Below are positions 25,904 to 37,101 of a stretch of DNA of 64,000 nt, one piece after another. The DNA is from Solobacterium sp. (lineage in GTDB: Bacteria; Bacillota_I; Bacilli_A; Erysipelotrichales; Erysipelotrichaceae). The notes under the pieces were generated by a model. It ran no database searches and had not been told where the DNA came from. It saw only the letters and a program-made list of their open reading frames with translations. The position numbers and the translations under genes are program-made. Location of the stretch: the NCBI GenBank assembly GCA_017404505.1, contig JAFRCE010000007.1:62001-126000 (forward strand), in the 5' to 3' direction. Each line of letters opens with the position of its first letter. The first letter of the stretch is position 1.

Positions 25904-28900
25904 TCATTCCTTGGGCTCATAATCCCGGACAATTTCTCGGCCGGTCTGAATCAGTTCTTCTGTCGTATACAGCGGCATGATGCCGGGATACGCATAACTG
26001 ACACCGGACGACGTATCCGAGACAATCACGGCGGAATGAGCCGGCGCGATACCCAGGACATGCTGGATACATGCCCGCATGAATGACTGCTGCGGATCGA
26101 TCACACTGAGAATGCCGTTGGCCTGCAGATAGATGCTGCCGGCATCCTGCTGCCATTCGTAGCGGTCGCTTGAGACATACAGTGAATTGGCATAGATGCC
26201 CACCGAGTATTTCATGAGCAGTTCGTTTTTCGCGGAATAGCGGTAGACGGCCCCTTCGTTGGTCAGAAGATATAGTTCGTCGTTCAGATAGGCCGCCGAA
26301 AGATAACTGTCCGGTTTGAAGGAAATGGTACCGGTCGGCTGGCCGCTCATGTCATAGACGGTGATTTCGCCATTAAAAACCGTCGCAAAGGCAGTCGAGG
26401 AAGAATTGAAGAGCCCGGGATAGTGCGGCTCATCCGATGCGTCCAGCAGGAAAGGCTTCTGGCCGGCTGTCAGATAATAGAGTTCGTTCTTCTGTGTGTC
26501 TTTGCCATAATTGCGGATCTCCAGCAGACAGCTTTTACTGTCTTCCGAAAAAACGCAGTTCTGAATCATGAGGGTATCGGGGAAGCCTTCGGAATCGATC
26601 ACCGCACCGGAAAGTTCCTCACCTTTCATACAGTCGTATGCGGCCATTTTCAGAACATTGCCTTCCTCGGAATGCACATAGCAGACGTAGCGGATCAGGC
26701 TGTCCTTCATTGAGAAAGCGGAATCCTGCAGGATCAGATCCGGATCGATCACGAAACTGTCCGTGCGGCTGCCATCAGACAAAGACATCTTCGCGATCCG
26801 GATATGGTCATCCACGTCGGAAACGACATAGAACATACTGCCGTCCTGGCTGAACAGATACGCGGCATCTTCATTGAAATCCGTTTCATAATCAAGTACC
26901 GTCTGCTGGCTGTTGATATCAAAGACCGCAATATGACGGTTATGAGAATCATCCCTGTACTCCATGGCCAGCCGGTCGTCCCTCATGATGGCACTTTCGA
27001 TCGTTCTGGTCTGAATACGATCCAGTTGCTGATAGCCGGGCGGATAATCGGCCGGCACATACTGAATGATATACGGCTTCCCTTCCGGCATGACCATGAC
27101 GGATGCCAGGGATCCCTCTTCTTTGTCATAGATCACTGCCTTTTCGGCATCGCCGATAAAGGCTTTGATGCCGCTGACATAATTGTCATTGAATGAATTG
27201 ATGCCAAGACTGCCGTCGGACAGCAGTGTGAAGATGGTTTCCTCATCACGGGAAATCGTGTTTCTGACGATTGCCGGCCACTCGGACATCTTGAAAATAC
27301 TGCCGTCGCTCAGATTCACGATTGCCTGCACAGTGGCAAGATTACACAGCAGACCATCCTGTGTCTGTCCTTCACTGTCAAGGTAGGCGATTCTTTCATA
27401 GCTTCTGAAATACCCTTCCTGGCTGAACGGAATGGCTGTTTTGAAAATGACTTCCCCGCTTTCCGGAGCCAGCCGCCAGATATTCGCATGCATGTTATAG
27501 AGATAGTATGACTGATCGAAACTCTCTTCCGAGATTTCATTCAGCGGATTTGCCATTTCACAGATCAGCACGGTTCCATCATCCAGAAACTCCGCCCGAT
27601 CGGCAATGATCAGATCGTCCCGCAGCAGTTTTGTCGCTCCGCTTTCCAGATCCGCCAGCACAACAGCCGACTGGCTGTTATTGCGGTATACCAGCAATGC
27701 CTTTGTACCGGAAGGATCCAGTGCGGCAGTTTCCATACGGAATCCGGCCGCCAGTTCCGGCACCGCCATCGTGCGGATGGTCTTTCCGTCTTCACTGACG
27801 AGGCTGATCTGTTCCTCCGTCCACTTCAGCAGCCGGCCGCTTTCTTTCTGCACATAAAGCGACAGGCTGTGGGAAGGATCATCATTTTCCCAGATGACGC
27901 TGCCATCCTGCCAGCTTAACAGCTGGGTGCTGTAATTCGCTGATGCATAAAAGCCGGTTTCCCCGCCGTCAAACAGAGACGTGTACTGCGGCAGTTTCTG
28001 CGTGCAAATCAGTTCCCCTTCCGGCAGTTTCCAGAGATACAGATTGTCTTCCTGATCAATGGCCGTCATCACCGTCCGATCCGGACTGATCAGAAAATCG
28101 CGGATATCATATTCGGTTTCAAACAGCCGGACGGCCGTGTATTCCAGCACGGAAGGAAGCTTATAGACACGGGCCGCTTCCGCCAGAGCGTATTCCGCTT
28201 CGCTGATGATGGGTCTGTTTTCCGTTTCCGAAGGCAGCGCCTTCAGAGCCAGCCAGACGGCCCGCAGCCTATCCTGATTTTCCAGGGCATTGCCGGATTC
28301 TTCCGCCAGATACAGCGACATATTCTTCTGTGACTGTTCCAGATTGTGCGAAATCTGACGGTTGCTCCAGATCAGATAGGACAGGGCGACGGCTGAAGCG
28401 GCCGCCACCGAGCCGGTGATCAGGCGCCATCTTCGCAGCCGGTACTGTTCCGCCCGCTGCACCAGTTCGTCATACGAGCAGCCGATCAGTGCGGCGGCAA
28501 GTCTTGGCAGTTCCACTTTCCGGGCCTGCTTCAGGGGCAGGCGGTAATCACAGGAAAGCGGTTCGGTCGGTTCTTCAATAACGACCGGCCGGCCGTTTTC
28601 ATCCACCGTTTCGATGCGCCGTTTCAGAAGCAGATCGGGAATCGCGGTCTGCGGTTCACCGGCACTCAGCACCGTCAGAATTCTTTCATAAGGGTGCGTC
28701 TTCAGAAACAGTTCGATTTCCCGTCTGACCCAGAGTGATTCAAGGACTTCCGGCGAACAGATCACGATCAGGAAATCCGAGTTTTTCAGTGCGGTCTGAA
28801 TATCATCGGTCAGGTTGCTGGTGATCGGCAGCTCGCTTTTGTCACGGAAAATACGTTCGATTTTCTGCACACCGGTCTTTTCGGCAATCGCCTTTGGTAT

Positions 28901-28996
28901 TTTAAAATGTTCCAGCTGATTCTGGATATCCTCTGCCACTTTGATATCTCTTTCCACGTGACGGTAAGAGATAAACGCATTATACTTCTCGATCAT
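25904..28996 (-). CDS. TIR domain / transmembrane / beta-propeller-like protein
   Basis: 1030 residues. Residues 1-125 are a TIR domain: YNAFISYRH at the first strand and helix, FRDKSELP at the BB-loop region, FLIVICSPEVL, and WVRREIE with Glu93 at the position of the NADase catalytic Glu of SARM1-type TIRs. One strong transmembrane helix lies at about 192-210, followed by a short coiled segment (about 215-265). The remainder, about 280-1000, is a long run of short beta repeats with many S/T-D-G-S turns, typical of WD40/YVTN-like propellers. So a cytoplasmic TIR would be linked to an outward-facing sensor. In bacteria TIR proteins are mostly immune NADases or signalling proteins. Start ATG 28996 has AGAGG six to seven bases upstream; a reading from 29038 is less likely. 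Confidence 0.82.
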   Translation of the reverse strand: MIEKYNAFISYRHVERDIKVAEDIQNQLEHFKIPKAIAEKTGVQKIERIFRDKSELPITSNLTDDIQTALKNSDFLIVICSPEVLESLWVRREIELFLKTHPYERILTVLSAGEPQTAIPDLLLKRRIETVDENGRPVVIEEPTEPLSCDYRLPLKQARKVELPRLAAALIGCSYDELVQRAEQYRLRRWRLITGSVAAASAVALSYLIWSNRQISHNLEQSQKNMSLYLAEESGNALENQDRLRAVWLALKALPSETENRPIISEAEYALAEAARVYKLPSVLEYTAVRLFETEYDIRDFLISPDRTVMTAIDQEDNLYLWKLPEGELICTQKLPQYTSLFDGGETGFYASANYSTQLLSWQDGSVIWENDDPSHSLSLYVQKESGRLLKWTEEQISLVSEDGKTIRTMAVPELAAGFRMETAALDPSGTKALLVYRNNSQSAVVLADLESGATKLLRDDLIIADRAEFLDDGTVLICEMANPLNEISEESFDQSYYLYNMHANIWRLAPESGEVIFKTAIPFSQEGYFRSYERIAYLDSEGQTQDGLLCNLATVQAIVNLSDGSIFKMSEWPAIVRNTISRDEETIFTLLSDGSLGINSFNDNYVSGIKAFIGDAEKAVIYDKEEGSLASVMVMPEGKPYIIQYVPADYPPGYQQLDRIQTRTIESAIMRDDRLAMEYRDDSHNRHIAVFDINSQQTVLDYETDFNEDAAYLFSQDGSMFYVVSDVDDHIRIAKMSLSDGSRTDSFVIDPDLILQDSAFSMKDSLIRYVCYVHSEEGNVLKMAAYDCMKGEELSGAVIDSEGFPDTLMIQNCVFSEDSKSCLLEIRNYGKDTQKNELYYLTAGQKPFLLDASDEPHYPGLFNSSSTAFATVFNGEITVYDMSGQPTGTISFKPDSYLSAAYLNDELYLLTNEGAVYRYSAKNELLMKYSVGIYANSLYVSSDRYEWQQDAGSIYLQANGILSVIDPQQSFMRACIQHVLGIAPAHSAVIVSDTSSGVSYAYPGIMPLYTTEELIQTGREIVRDYEPKE

Positions 28997-29091
28997 GTCC
29001 GCACCTCTGGCATGCGCCGCAAGCATCATCCGGCACATAAGCTGTTGTTTTTATTTTAATCGATAATATCCACAGTGAATATGCCGGAAAG

Positions 29092-29122
29092 AAAAAACTG
29101 CCGCACTTACACTGTACGGCAG
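29092..29122 (-). terminator. Intrinsic terminator of the small membrane protein gene
   Basis: Minus-strand CTGCCG...CGGCAG stem (extended by flanking pairs), followed by six T. It separates this gene from the TIR gene. Confidence 0.8.
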
Positions 29123-29141
29123 CGGGATTTCGCTTCTGTTT

Positions 29142-29579
29142 TTAGCGTGTCTGCACACCGGCGCTGCTGTGTTCCTTCAGAAAGGAACGCACTTCTTCCA
29201 TCTGTCCTTCGTCAAAGAACAGATCGACGCGTCTTCCCCGTGAATCAAAACTGATGCAGTGATCTTTTTTATAGACCGTGATGCGGCCCGCTTTGCCAAA
29301 GGAAAGAAACGATCCGGCCATGATGATGCCATCGTTGCTGAGACCGCTTTTCAGCATCATGTACATCCCGGCGATCAGAATCATGAAGGCCAGCTGGATC
29401 CAGGTGAACGGTGCGCGGTAATTGAGAAAACCGACCGCACCCAGCAGCAGAAACATTCCGGCAATGATCCATTTATTGCCGATCTTTGACTCTATGACGA
29501 CTGTCGACGAACGCCACAGCATATAGGCGAACATTACGAATACACCGGCATCCATGATATAGAAAACAATATCTTCCAT
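29142..29579 (-). CDS. Small membrane protein with C-terminal PH-like tail
   Basis: 145 residues, family not recognised. Three hydrophobic segments (about 4-22, 36-53 and 58-75) are followed by a soluble 65-residue tail, GRITVYKKDHCISFDSRGRR and then VDLFFDEGQMEEVRSFLKEH, which looks like a bacterial PH-like beta sandwich. Probably an inner-membrane protein with its tail in the cytoplasm. The ATG at 29579 follows AAGGAG by 11 bases; the longer frame to 29639 has no ribosome site. It has its own terminator; the TIR gene is next. Confidence 0.6.
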   Translation of the reverse strand: MEDIVFYIMDAGVFVMFAYMLWRSSTVVIESKIGNKWIIAGMFLLLGAVGFLNYRAPFTWIQLAFMILIAGMYMMLKSGLSNDGIIMAGSFLSFGKAGRITVYKKDHCISFDSRGRRVDLFFDEGQMEEVRSFLKEHSSAGVQTR

Positions 29580-29644
29580 CGTTGTTCGGACTCCTTTTTT
29601 TACCAGTGCATTATACACTTCTCCGGTAAACCGCTTCAAGCAAA

Positions 29645-29673
29645 GAAAAACTGCTCACCATATGATGAACAGT
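29645..29673 (-). terminator. Intrinsic terminator of the liv/CBS-ACT operon
   Basis: Minus-strand ACTGTTCA / TGAGCAGT (8 bp with one wobble pair), 8-base loop, followed by five T. Confidence 0.8.
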
Positions 29674-29684
29674 TCTGGAATGAC

Positions 29685-30362
29685 TCAGCAGAATACGATC
29701 GTCTCGCCTTCCTTAGTTGTCTGAATGACGCGCATGACTTTGAAGCCGGCTTCTTTCAGAATATCCGTCATACTCTCGACGGAGATCTCACCGGTCGCTT
29801 TTACGACGACTTCGGTGCCGCGTTCTTCGTTGTGATAGACGGCCGCGGATTCCAGATTTGCGTCGTTTTCCGCGAACAGTTCGGCGATCTTCGCGAAGAT
29901 GCCCGGCACGTCCTCACAGCTGAAGACGAACTTCGTGCCCTGATGTTTATAGCCCATCAGTTCCGTGAATGCCTGGAACATGTCCTTTTCGGTGATGATG
30001 CCGACGACTTTATTGTCATCGACGACGACCGGCAGAACGTTGATGTTGTTTTCCAGCATGACGGCAGCCGCCTCTTCCAGGAATACGTCCGGTGCAATCG
30101 TCTTGACATCCCTGATCATGATATCGCTCGCTTTGGTGCGGGACAGAAGATAATTCAGTTCATAAATCGACAGGGACGTGGAATTCTTGCCGGATGTTTC
30201 CGTGACAAGTCCTTCGGTGACCAGGCCGATCAGTTTTCCGTTTTCGTCAACGACCGGCAGACGGTGGAAATGATTCTTGCCCATGATTTCCAGTGCTTTC
30301 AGAACGGAAGTATCGGCATTGATCGTTTTCAGATCCTTCGTCATATGATCTTTTACATACAT
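29685..30362 (-). CDS. CBS-ACT domain protein (AcuB-like)
   Basis: 225 residues: a CBS pair at about 1-135 (VKDHMTKDLKTINADTSVL, then DIMIRDVKTIAPDVFLEEAA) and an ACT domain at about 140-210 (KFVFSCEDVPGIFAKIAELF). CBS pairs bind adenine nucleotides and ACT domains bind amino acids, so this is likely a cytoplasmic sensor. It is the last gene of the branched-chain amino acid transporter operon, following livF by 8 bases, which suggests it senses leucine, isoleucine or valine together with energy state. No enzyme domain is attached. The function as regulator is inferred from context. Confidence 0.85.
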   Translation of the reverse strand: MYVKDHMTKDLKTINADTSVLKALEIMGKNHFHRLPVVDENGKLIGLVTEGLVTETSGKNSTSLSIYELNYLLSRTKASDIMIRDVKTIAPDVFLEEAAAVMLENNINVLPVVVDDNKVVGIITEKDMFQAFTELMGYKHQGTKFVFSCEDVPGIFAKIAELFAENDANLESAAVYHNEERGTEVVVKATGEISVESMTDILKEAGFKVMRVIQTTKEGETIVFC

Positions 30363-30370
30363 AATTACGA

Positions 30371-31075
<705 letters not shown>

Positions 31076-31079
31076 ATCG

Positions 31080-31859
31080 TCACTCTCCCAGGTAAGCCTT
31101 GATGACATCCGGATTGGAACGTACTTCTTCCGGTGTTCCCTGCATCAGCATCATACCGAAGTTCAGCACGGTGATCCTTTCACAGATACCCATGACCAGT
31201 TTCATATCATGTTCGATCAGCAGCACGGCAATCTGGAAATGATCGCGCACGAAGCGGATCGTCTTCATCAGTTCTTCCGTTTCCTGCGGATTCATGCCGG
31301 CCGCCGGTTCGTCAAGCAGCAGAAGCTTCGGCTGGGTGGCCAGCGCGCGGGCGATTTCCAGACGTCTCTGTTCACCATACGGCAGATTGCCGGCGATCAG
31401 ATCCGCTTTCTGATCCAGATCGAAGATCTTCAGCAGTTCCATGGCCCGCGCCGTCTTTTCCTTTTCTTCCTGATAGAATTTCGGAAGCCGGAAGATGGCA
31501 CTGACGTTGCCATAGGAAATATCGTTGTGCATGCCGGTCAGAACGTTGTCCAGAACACTCATGTTCATAAACAGACGGATATTCTGGAAGGTTCTGGCGA
31601 TACCGGCCTTGTTCACGTCGATCGTCGTCATTTTCGCGGTGTCCTGACCCAGCAGCTTAATGGTGCCGCGGGTCGGCTGATACACTTTTGTCAGCATGTT
31701 GAAGACAGTCGTCTTGCCGGCGCCGTTCGGGCCGATCAGACCGACGATCTCATTCGGATATACGTTCAGATTCAGATCGTTGACAGCGGTCAGACCGCCG
31801 AAATCGATACCGAGATCTGTCACTTCCAGGATCGGAGCCTGGCTGTTATTCTCACTCAT
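31080..31859 (-). CDS. livG: Branched-chain amino acid ABC transporter ATPase LivG
   Basis: Second ATPase subunit, 259 residues. Walker A GPNGAGKTT, Q-loop GIARTFQNIRLF, signature LPYGEQRRLEIARAL (the usual LSGGQ is replaced, as in LivG proteins), and Walker B LLLLDEPAAGMNPQE. The 23-residue insertion after the Q-loop is typical of LivG. Overlaps livM by 8 bases, so translation is coupled. Confidence 0.94.
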   Translation of the reverse strand: MSENNSQAPILEVTDLGIDFGGLTAVNDLNLNVYPNEIVGLIGPNGAGKTTVFNMLTKVYQPTRGTIKLLGQDTAKMTTIDVNKAGIARTFQNIRLFMNMSVLDNVLTGMHNDISYGNVSAIFRLPKFYQEEKEKTARAMELLKIFDLDQKADLIAGNLPYGEQRRLEIARALATQPKLLLLDEPAAGMNPQETEELMKTIRFVRDHFQIAVLLIEHDMKLVMGICERITVLNFGMMLMQGTPEEVRSNPDVIKAYLGE

Positions 31860-32919
31860 TGGCAGGGGCTCCTTTCTTCCTGGTCAGTTTTGTTTTCAGC
31901 TGCTGCATTTTCAGCCGCAGATATTCATTGTTGGAAACAAGCATGATCACGATCAGAACGATGGCGTAGATCAGCATGCGGTAATTCTGCAGGAAGCGCA
32001 GCATTTCCGGCAGGACGACGAGCAGCGCGGTGGCGATCACCGTGCCGGTCATATTGCCCAGACCGCCAAGCACGACGTATACCAGCAGTAAGATCGAGTT
32101 GTTAAAGTCAAACTTCGTCGCCGCGAAGGACGAATAATTCAGCGCGTACAGAGCGCCGGCCGCACCGGCCAGACAGGAAGCTGTCACGAAGGCGAGCGTT
32201 TTTGCCTGGGATACCTTGATACCGACGGATTCGGCGGCGATACGATTGTCACGGGAAGCCATGATGGCGCGGCCGTTACGGCTGTACATCAGGTTGTAGA
32301 CAACCGCCAGCGCGATCAGGATCAGCAGGAAGCCGGCCGTGAACGTGGAAGCGGTGGAAACACCGGTGGCGCCCATCGGACCGCTGATCAGCAGCTTGCC
32401 GCCCGGTTCCATCTGGATCGTGTTTGTCACGAAGGCAAAATGCAGACCCTTGGGATCGAGGCCGACATAAACGTTGTTGATCAGCGACATGATGATCTGA
32501 CCGAACGCCAGTGTGACGATCGCCAGATAGTCACCGCGCAGTTTCAATACCGGAATACTGATCAGCCAGCCCATGACAGCAGCCATCAGGGCACCGGTGG
32601 CGATGCATATGGCAAGCCGCAGCAGAGCGCCGACTCCCGCTCCTTCCAGCAGAGCGGAAACGACGACAGCCGTAAAGGCGCCGATGCTCATAAAGCCGGC
32701 CTGGCCAAGATTCAGTTCGCCGGAAATACCGACGTTCAGATTCAGACCGATGGCGGCGACGGTATAAGCCGTGACCGGCACCAGCAGAGACGTGAACAGA
32801 CGGCTCAGATTGCCGGTTGCCATCATGACCTGCAGCAGGATATATGCCGCGACGACGACCAGATAACTGATCGTCCGCGAACGAAGTTTCGGATTCCATA
32901 AAGCTTTGATGAATTTCAT
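31852..32919 (-). CDS. livM: Branched-chain amino acid ABC transporter permease LivM
   Basis: Inner-membrane permease, 355 residues with about nine or ten hydrophobic helices. Family segments: NLNVGISGELNLGQAGFMSIGAF near the N-terminus, PVLKLRGDYLAIVTLAFGQI, and the EAA-like cytoplasmic loop AAESVGIKVSQAKTLAFVTA that contacts LivG/LivF. Starts at ATG 32919 with GAGG eight bases upstream. Sits between livH (gap of 10) and livG (overlap of 8). Confidence 0.93.
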   Translation of the reverse strand: MKFIKALWNPKLRSRTISYLVVVAAYILLQVMMATGNLSRLFTSLLVPVTAYTVAAIGLNLNVGISGELNLGQAGFMSIGAFTAVVVSALLEGAGVGALLRLAICIATGALMAAVMGWLISIPVLKLRGDYLAIVTLAFGQIIMSLINNVYVGLDPKGLHFAFVTNTIQMEPGGKLLISGPMGATGVSTASTFTAGFLLILIALAVVYNLMYSRNGRAIMASRDNRIAAESVGIKVSQAKTLAFVTASCLAGAAGALYALNYSSFAATKFDFNNSILLLVYVVLGGLGNMTGTVIATALLVVLPEMLRFLQNYRMLIYAIVLIVIMLVSNNEYLRLKMQQLKTKLTRKKGAPANE

Positions 32920-32929
32920 ACCGCGGCCC

Positions 32930-33808
32930 TCACACTTTCTCACTGATCTTGCGGCCGAGCAGTCCGGTCGGCTTGATCAGAAGCACGACGATCAGCACCG
33001 CGAAAACGATCGCGTCAGACAGCTGGGTGGAAATATACGCCTTGGCCATCGTCTCGATGACACCGAGCAGAAGACCGCCCAGGAAAGCGCCGGGAATCGA
33101 ACCGATACCGCCGAATACGGCAGCTGTGAAGGCACGGATACCGGGCATTGAGCCAAGTGTCGGATAAACCGACGGATAGGTCGCACAAAGCAGCACAGCG
33201 GCGATGGCGGCCAGACCGGAACCGATGGCAAAGGTAATGGAAATAATCTGATTGACATTGATGCCCATCAGTGTGGCAGCGCCCTTGTCTTCCGAGCAGG
33301 CCCGCATGGCCTTGCCGGTCTTCGTCTTATTGATAAACAGGATCAGAACGACCATGATCAGAATACAGGTCAGGATCGTCACGATGGTCAGATAGGAAAT
33401 CGACAGCTGACCGCCGAACAGCGAAACAGCGCCGGCGAGAATCGTCGGATAGATCTTGGTGTCGGATCCCCATAACAGCTGGGCCGCATTCTGCAGAAAA
33501 TAACTGACGCCGATCGCCGTGATCAGAACCGCCAGACTGGATGCCTGACGCAGCGGCTTGTAAGCCAGCCGCTCGATCGTCATACCCAGCATGGTGCAGA
33601 TCACGACAGCTGCCAGAGCACTGACAACAAACGGCAGGCCGGCCAGCGTCATGGCAAAGAAAGAAACATAGGCGCCGACCATGATGACATCACCATGCGC
33701 GAAGTTCAGCATCTTGGCAATACCGTAAACCATACTGTAGCCAAGCGCGATAATGGCATAAACACTTCCCAGGCCGAGTCCGCTGATTAAATATGAAAGA
33801 AAAGCCAT
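32930..33808 (-). CDS. livH: Branched-chain amino acid ABC transporter permease LivH
   Basis: Inner-membrane permease, 292 residues, about eight hydrophobic helices. It has IALGYSMVYGIAKMLNFAHG with the following DVIMVGAY, typical of LivH, the coupling loop YKPLRQASSLAVLITAIGVS, and near the C-terminus GIRAFTAAVFGGIGSIPGAFLGG. ATG 33808 follows GGGGGAG. It is separated from livJ by a hairpin that may reduce, but not stop, read-through. Confidence 0.93.
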   Translation of the reverse strand: MAFLSYLISGLGLGSVYAIIALGYSMVYGIAKMLNFAHGDVIMVGAYVSFFAMTLAGLPFVVSALAAVVICTMLGMTIERLAYKPLRQASSLAVLITAIGVSYFLQNAAQLLWGSDTKIYPTILAGAVSLFGGQLSISYLTIVTILTCILIMVVLILFINKTKTGKAMRACSEDKGAATLMGINVNQIISITFAIGSGLAAIAAVLLCATYPSVYPTLGSMPGIRAFTAAVFGGIGSIPGAFLGGLLLGVIETMAKAYISTQLSDAIVFAVLIVVLLIKPTGLLGRKISEKV

Positions 33809-33846
33809 ACAGAACTCCCCCTTATTAAATAAATATAAACAAATAA

Positions 33847-33878
33847 AGGTTACCAATATTAATCAACATTGGCAACCT
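33847..33878 (-). terminator. Weak hairpin between livJ and livH
   Basis: AGGTT(G)CCAAT / ATTGG(T)AACCT on the minus strand: two 5-bp blocks around one mismatch, followed by TTTATTTG. A leaky terminator here is typical for keeping binding protein above permease levels. Confidence 0.6.
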
Positions 33879-33905
33879 TTCCTGGTAAATCCTGTTCGTT
33901 AGAAG

Positions 33906-35108
33906 TCAGTCTTCAACGCCAACGTAAGCACCGTTCTGGATAACGACTGCCTTCGGATCCTTGGAGACTTCGCCGGTCTTGGACCACTTCATGGAAGTGC
34001 CGGTGATGCCGTCGAATGTCATGGATGTGAACTGAGCTACCATAGCAGCTGTGATGTCAGCAGTGGACATGTCAGCTGTAACACCGGCAGCGTCAGCAGC
34101 CTGCTTGATTGCATAGACACAGTCATATGCGTCAGCTGCGAACTGGTTCGGAACTTCACCGAACTTTTCCTGATACTTCTTGACGAAGTTCTGTGTCTTT
34201 TCGTCTGTCGCATCAGCGGAGAACGGTGTCAGCATGTATAAGCCTTCCGCCAGACTCTTGTCGAAGTTGTCAAGGGAGAGGATACCGTCCATACCGTCGC
34301 ATCCGAAGAATACCGGTTTGAAGCCCTGCTTGTTTGCTTCAACCAGGATCTGTGATGCCGGCTGATAGTAAATTGGAAGGAATACGATTTCAGCACCGGC
34401 ATCAGCAGCCTGCTTGACCTGTACAGAATAGTCTGTATCGGCATTTACGAAAGCTGCAGTAGAGACGACTTCCAGGCCTTCTTTCTCTGCTTCAGCCATG
34501 AATGTGTTATAGATACCGGAGGAATAGTTGTCATCACTTCTGTAGATGACAGCTACCTTTGTGCCGAGTTCGGCATGTTTCTTCAGATATGCAGCAGATG
34601 CAGTACCCTGGTTCGGGTCTGTGAAGCACATCTGGAAGACGCTGCCATAAGGATTGGCGCTGTTTTCAGCATCCGCATAGATGACTGCTGTCGAGGAAGC
34701 GGATGGTGTGATACCGAACATATTGTCTTTCTGATACTGCGGAGCGGCTGCCTGACCGGCACCGGAAGTAACGGTCAGCAGGGATACCTGCATGCCCCAG
34801 TCCATCAGAGCGTTGTAAGCGGAGACTGCCTTTTCCGGATCAGCCATGTCGTCCTGTGCGTTGACTACGAACTTGACGCCTTCACCGGCATTGATTTCTT
34901 CTACAGCGATTTCAACCGCATGCTGTACTGCCAGACCGTAAACAGATGCGTCGCCTGTCAGAGGACCGGAGAAGCCGAGTTTGAGAGCCGCGTCACCGCC
35001 AGTCGGTTCCGTCGTTGTTGTTGCGGATCCGCCGCTGTTGCTGCAGGCCATCATACCCATGGCCATAACTGCGGCTAATCCTCCTTTTACGAATTGGTTA
35101 AACTTCAT
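33906..35108 (-). CDS. livJ: Branched-chain amino acid binding lipoprotein LivJ
   Basis: Extracytoplasmic solute-binding lipoprotein, 400 residues. Signal peptide with lipobox ending MAC at residue 22, followed by a Ser/Gly/Thr linker. The mature part is a type I periplasmic-binding fold: LKLGFSGPLTGDASVYGLAV with the following QHAVEIAVEEINAGEG, TSGAGQAAAPQYQKDNM and AVIYRSDDNYSSGIY. Captures Leu/Ile/Val (or a related amino acid) for the LivHMGF importer. First gene of the operon with a strong promoter at 35148-35176 and a cre box further upstream. Confidence 0.93.
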   Translation of the reverse strand: MKFNQFVKGGLAAVMAMGMMACSNSGGSATTTTEPTGGDAALKLGFSGPLTGDASVYGLAVQHAVEIAVEEINAGEGVKFVVNAQDDMADPEKAVSAYNALMDWGMQVSLLTVTSGAGQAAAPQYQKDNMFGITPSASSTAVIYADAENSANPYGSVFQMCFTDPNQGTASAAYLKKHAELGTKVAVIYRSDDNYSSGIYNTFMAEAEKEGLEVVSTAAFVNADTDYSVQVKQAADAGAEIVFLPIYYQPASQILVEANKQGFKPVFFGCDGMDGILSLDNFDKSLAEGLYMLTPFSADATDEKTQNFVKKYQEKFGEVPNQFAADAYDCVYAIKQAADAAGVTADMSTADITAAMVAQFTSMTFDGITGTSMKWSKTGEVSKDPKAVVIQNGAYVGVED

Positions 35109-35147
35109 GTTTCTTTCCCTCGCTTTTCTATTTAGTTGAATGAACTA

Positions 35148-35176
35148 ATTATAGAAAGGCTTGTTTTCAATTTCAA
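35148..35176 (-). promoter_or_regulatory. Sigma-A promoter of the liv operon
   Basis: -35 TTGAAA (35176-35171), 17-base spacer, -10 TATAAT (35153-35148). Expected start near 35141, leader of about 33 bases, GAGGGA ribosome site before ATG 35108. Confidence 0.8.
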
Positions 35177-35226
35177 CACTATTTTTACACATTTCTTTCA
35201 AATTGACTGAAAACCGTTACATTTTA

Positions 35227-35240
35227 TGAAAACGTTTACA
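35227..35240. promoter_or_regulatory. CcpA-type cre box
   Basis: TGAAAACGTTTACA fits the cre consensus TGWAANCGNTNWCA at every position on both strands. It lies about 50 bases upstream of the liv -35 box, a position more often linked to CcpA activation than to repression, and about 35 bases beyond the end of the GH1 gene. Confidence 0.7.
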
Positions 35241-35274
35241 TGATTTCCGCGCACTTCTGTCTGAGTGACACAGA

Positions 35275-35301
35275 AGAAAAAGGCAGGTTTTTACACCTGC
35301 C
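35275..35301 (-). terminator. Intrinsic terminator of the 35321 GH1 gene
   Basis: Minus-strand GGCAGG / CCTGCC with 8-base loop, followed by TTTTTC. Confidence 0.8.
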
Positions 35302-35320
35302 CTGCTGCAGCAATGAATTC

Positions 35321-36950
<1,630 letters not shown>

Positions 36951-37041
36951 CCTCGGCCTCCTTCCATTTCGTGTGAAGCCATACACACATATCGGCGAGA
37001 ATGTCATGAGTGACGGGGAATGACCCGTCATTCGTAACTTC

Positions 37042-37050
37042 ATTATAGCA
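37042..37050 (-). promoter_or_regulatory. Extended -10 of the GH1 leader transcript
   Basis: Minus-strand TGCTATAAT (37050-37042). Expected start near 37035; the RNA would begin almost at a hairpin TGACGGG / CCCGTCA (37030-37011), then pass the leader ORF and the terminator. Divergent from acpS. Confidence 0.5.
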
Positions 37051-37101
37051 GAAAATTCCAAAAGACAAGTCCTGCCGGTAAAAATCCTGTATGATAGGAC
37101 T

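Noticed and set aside
33847..33878. Riboswitch between livJ and livH
   Set aside because: A single hairpin with weak T run explains it; there is no multi-stem aptamer.
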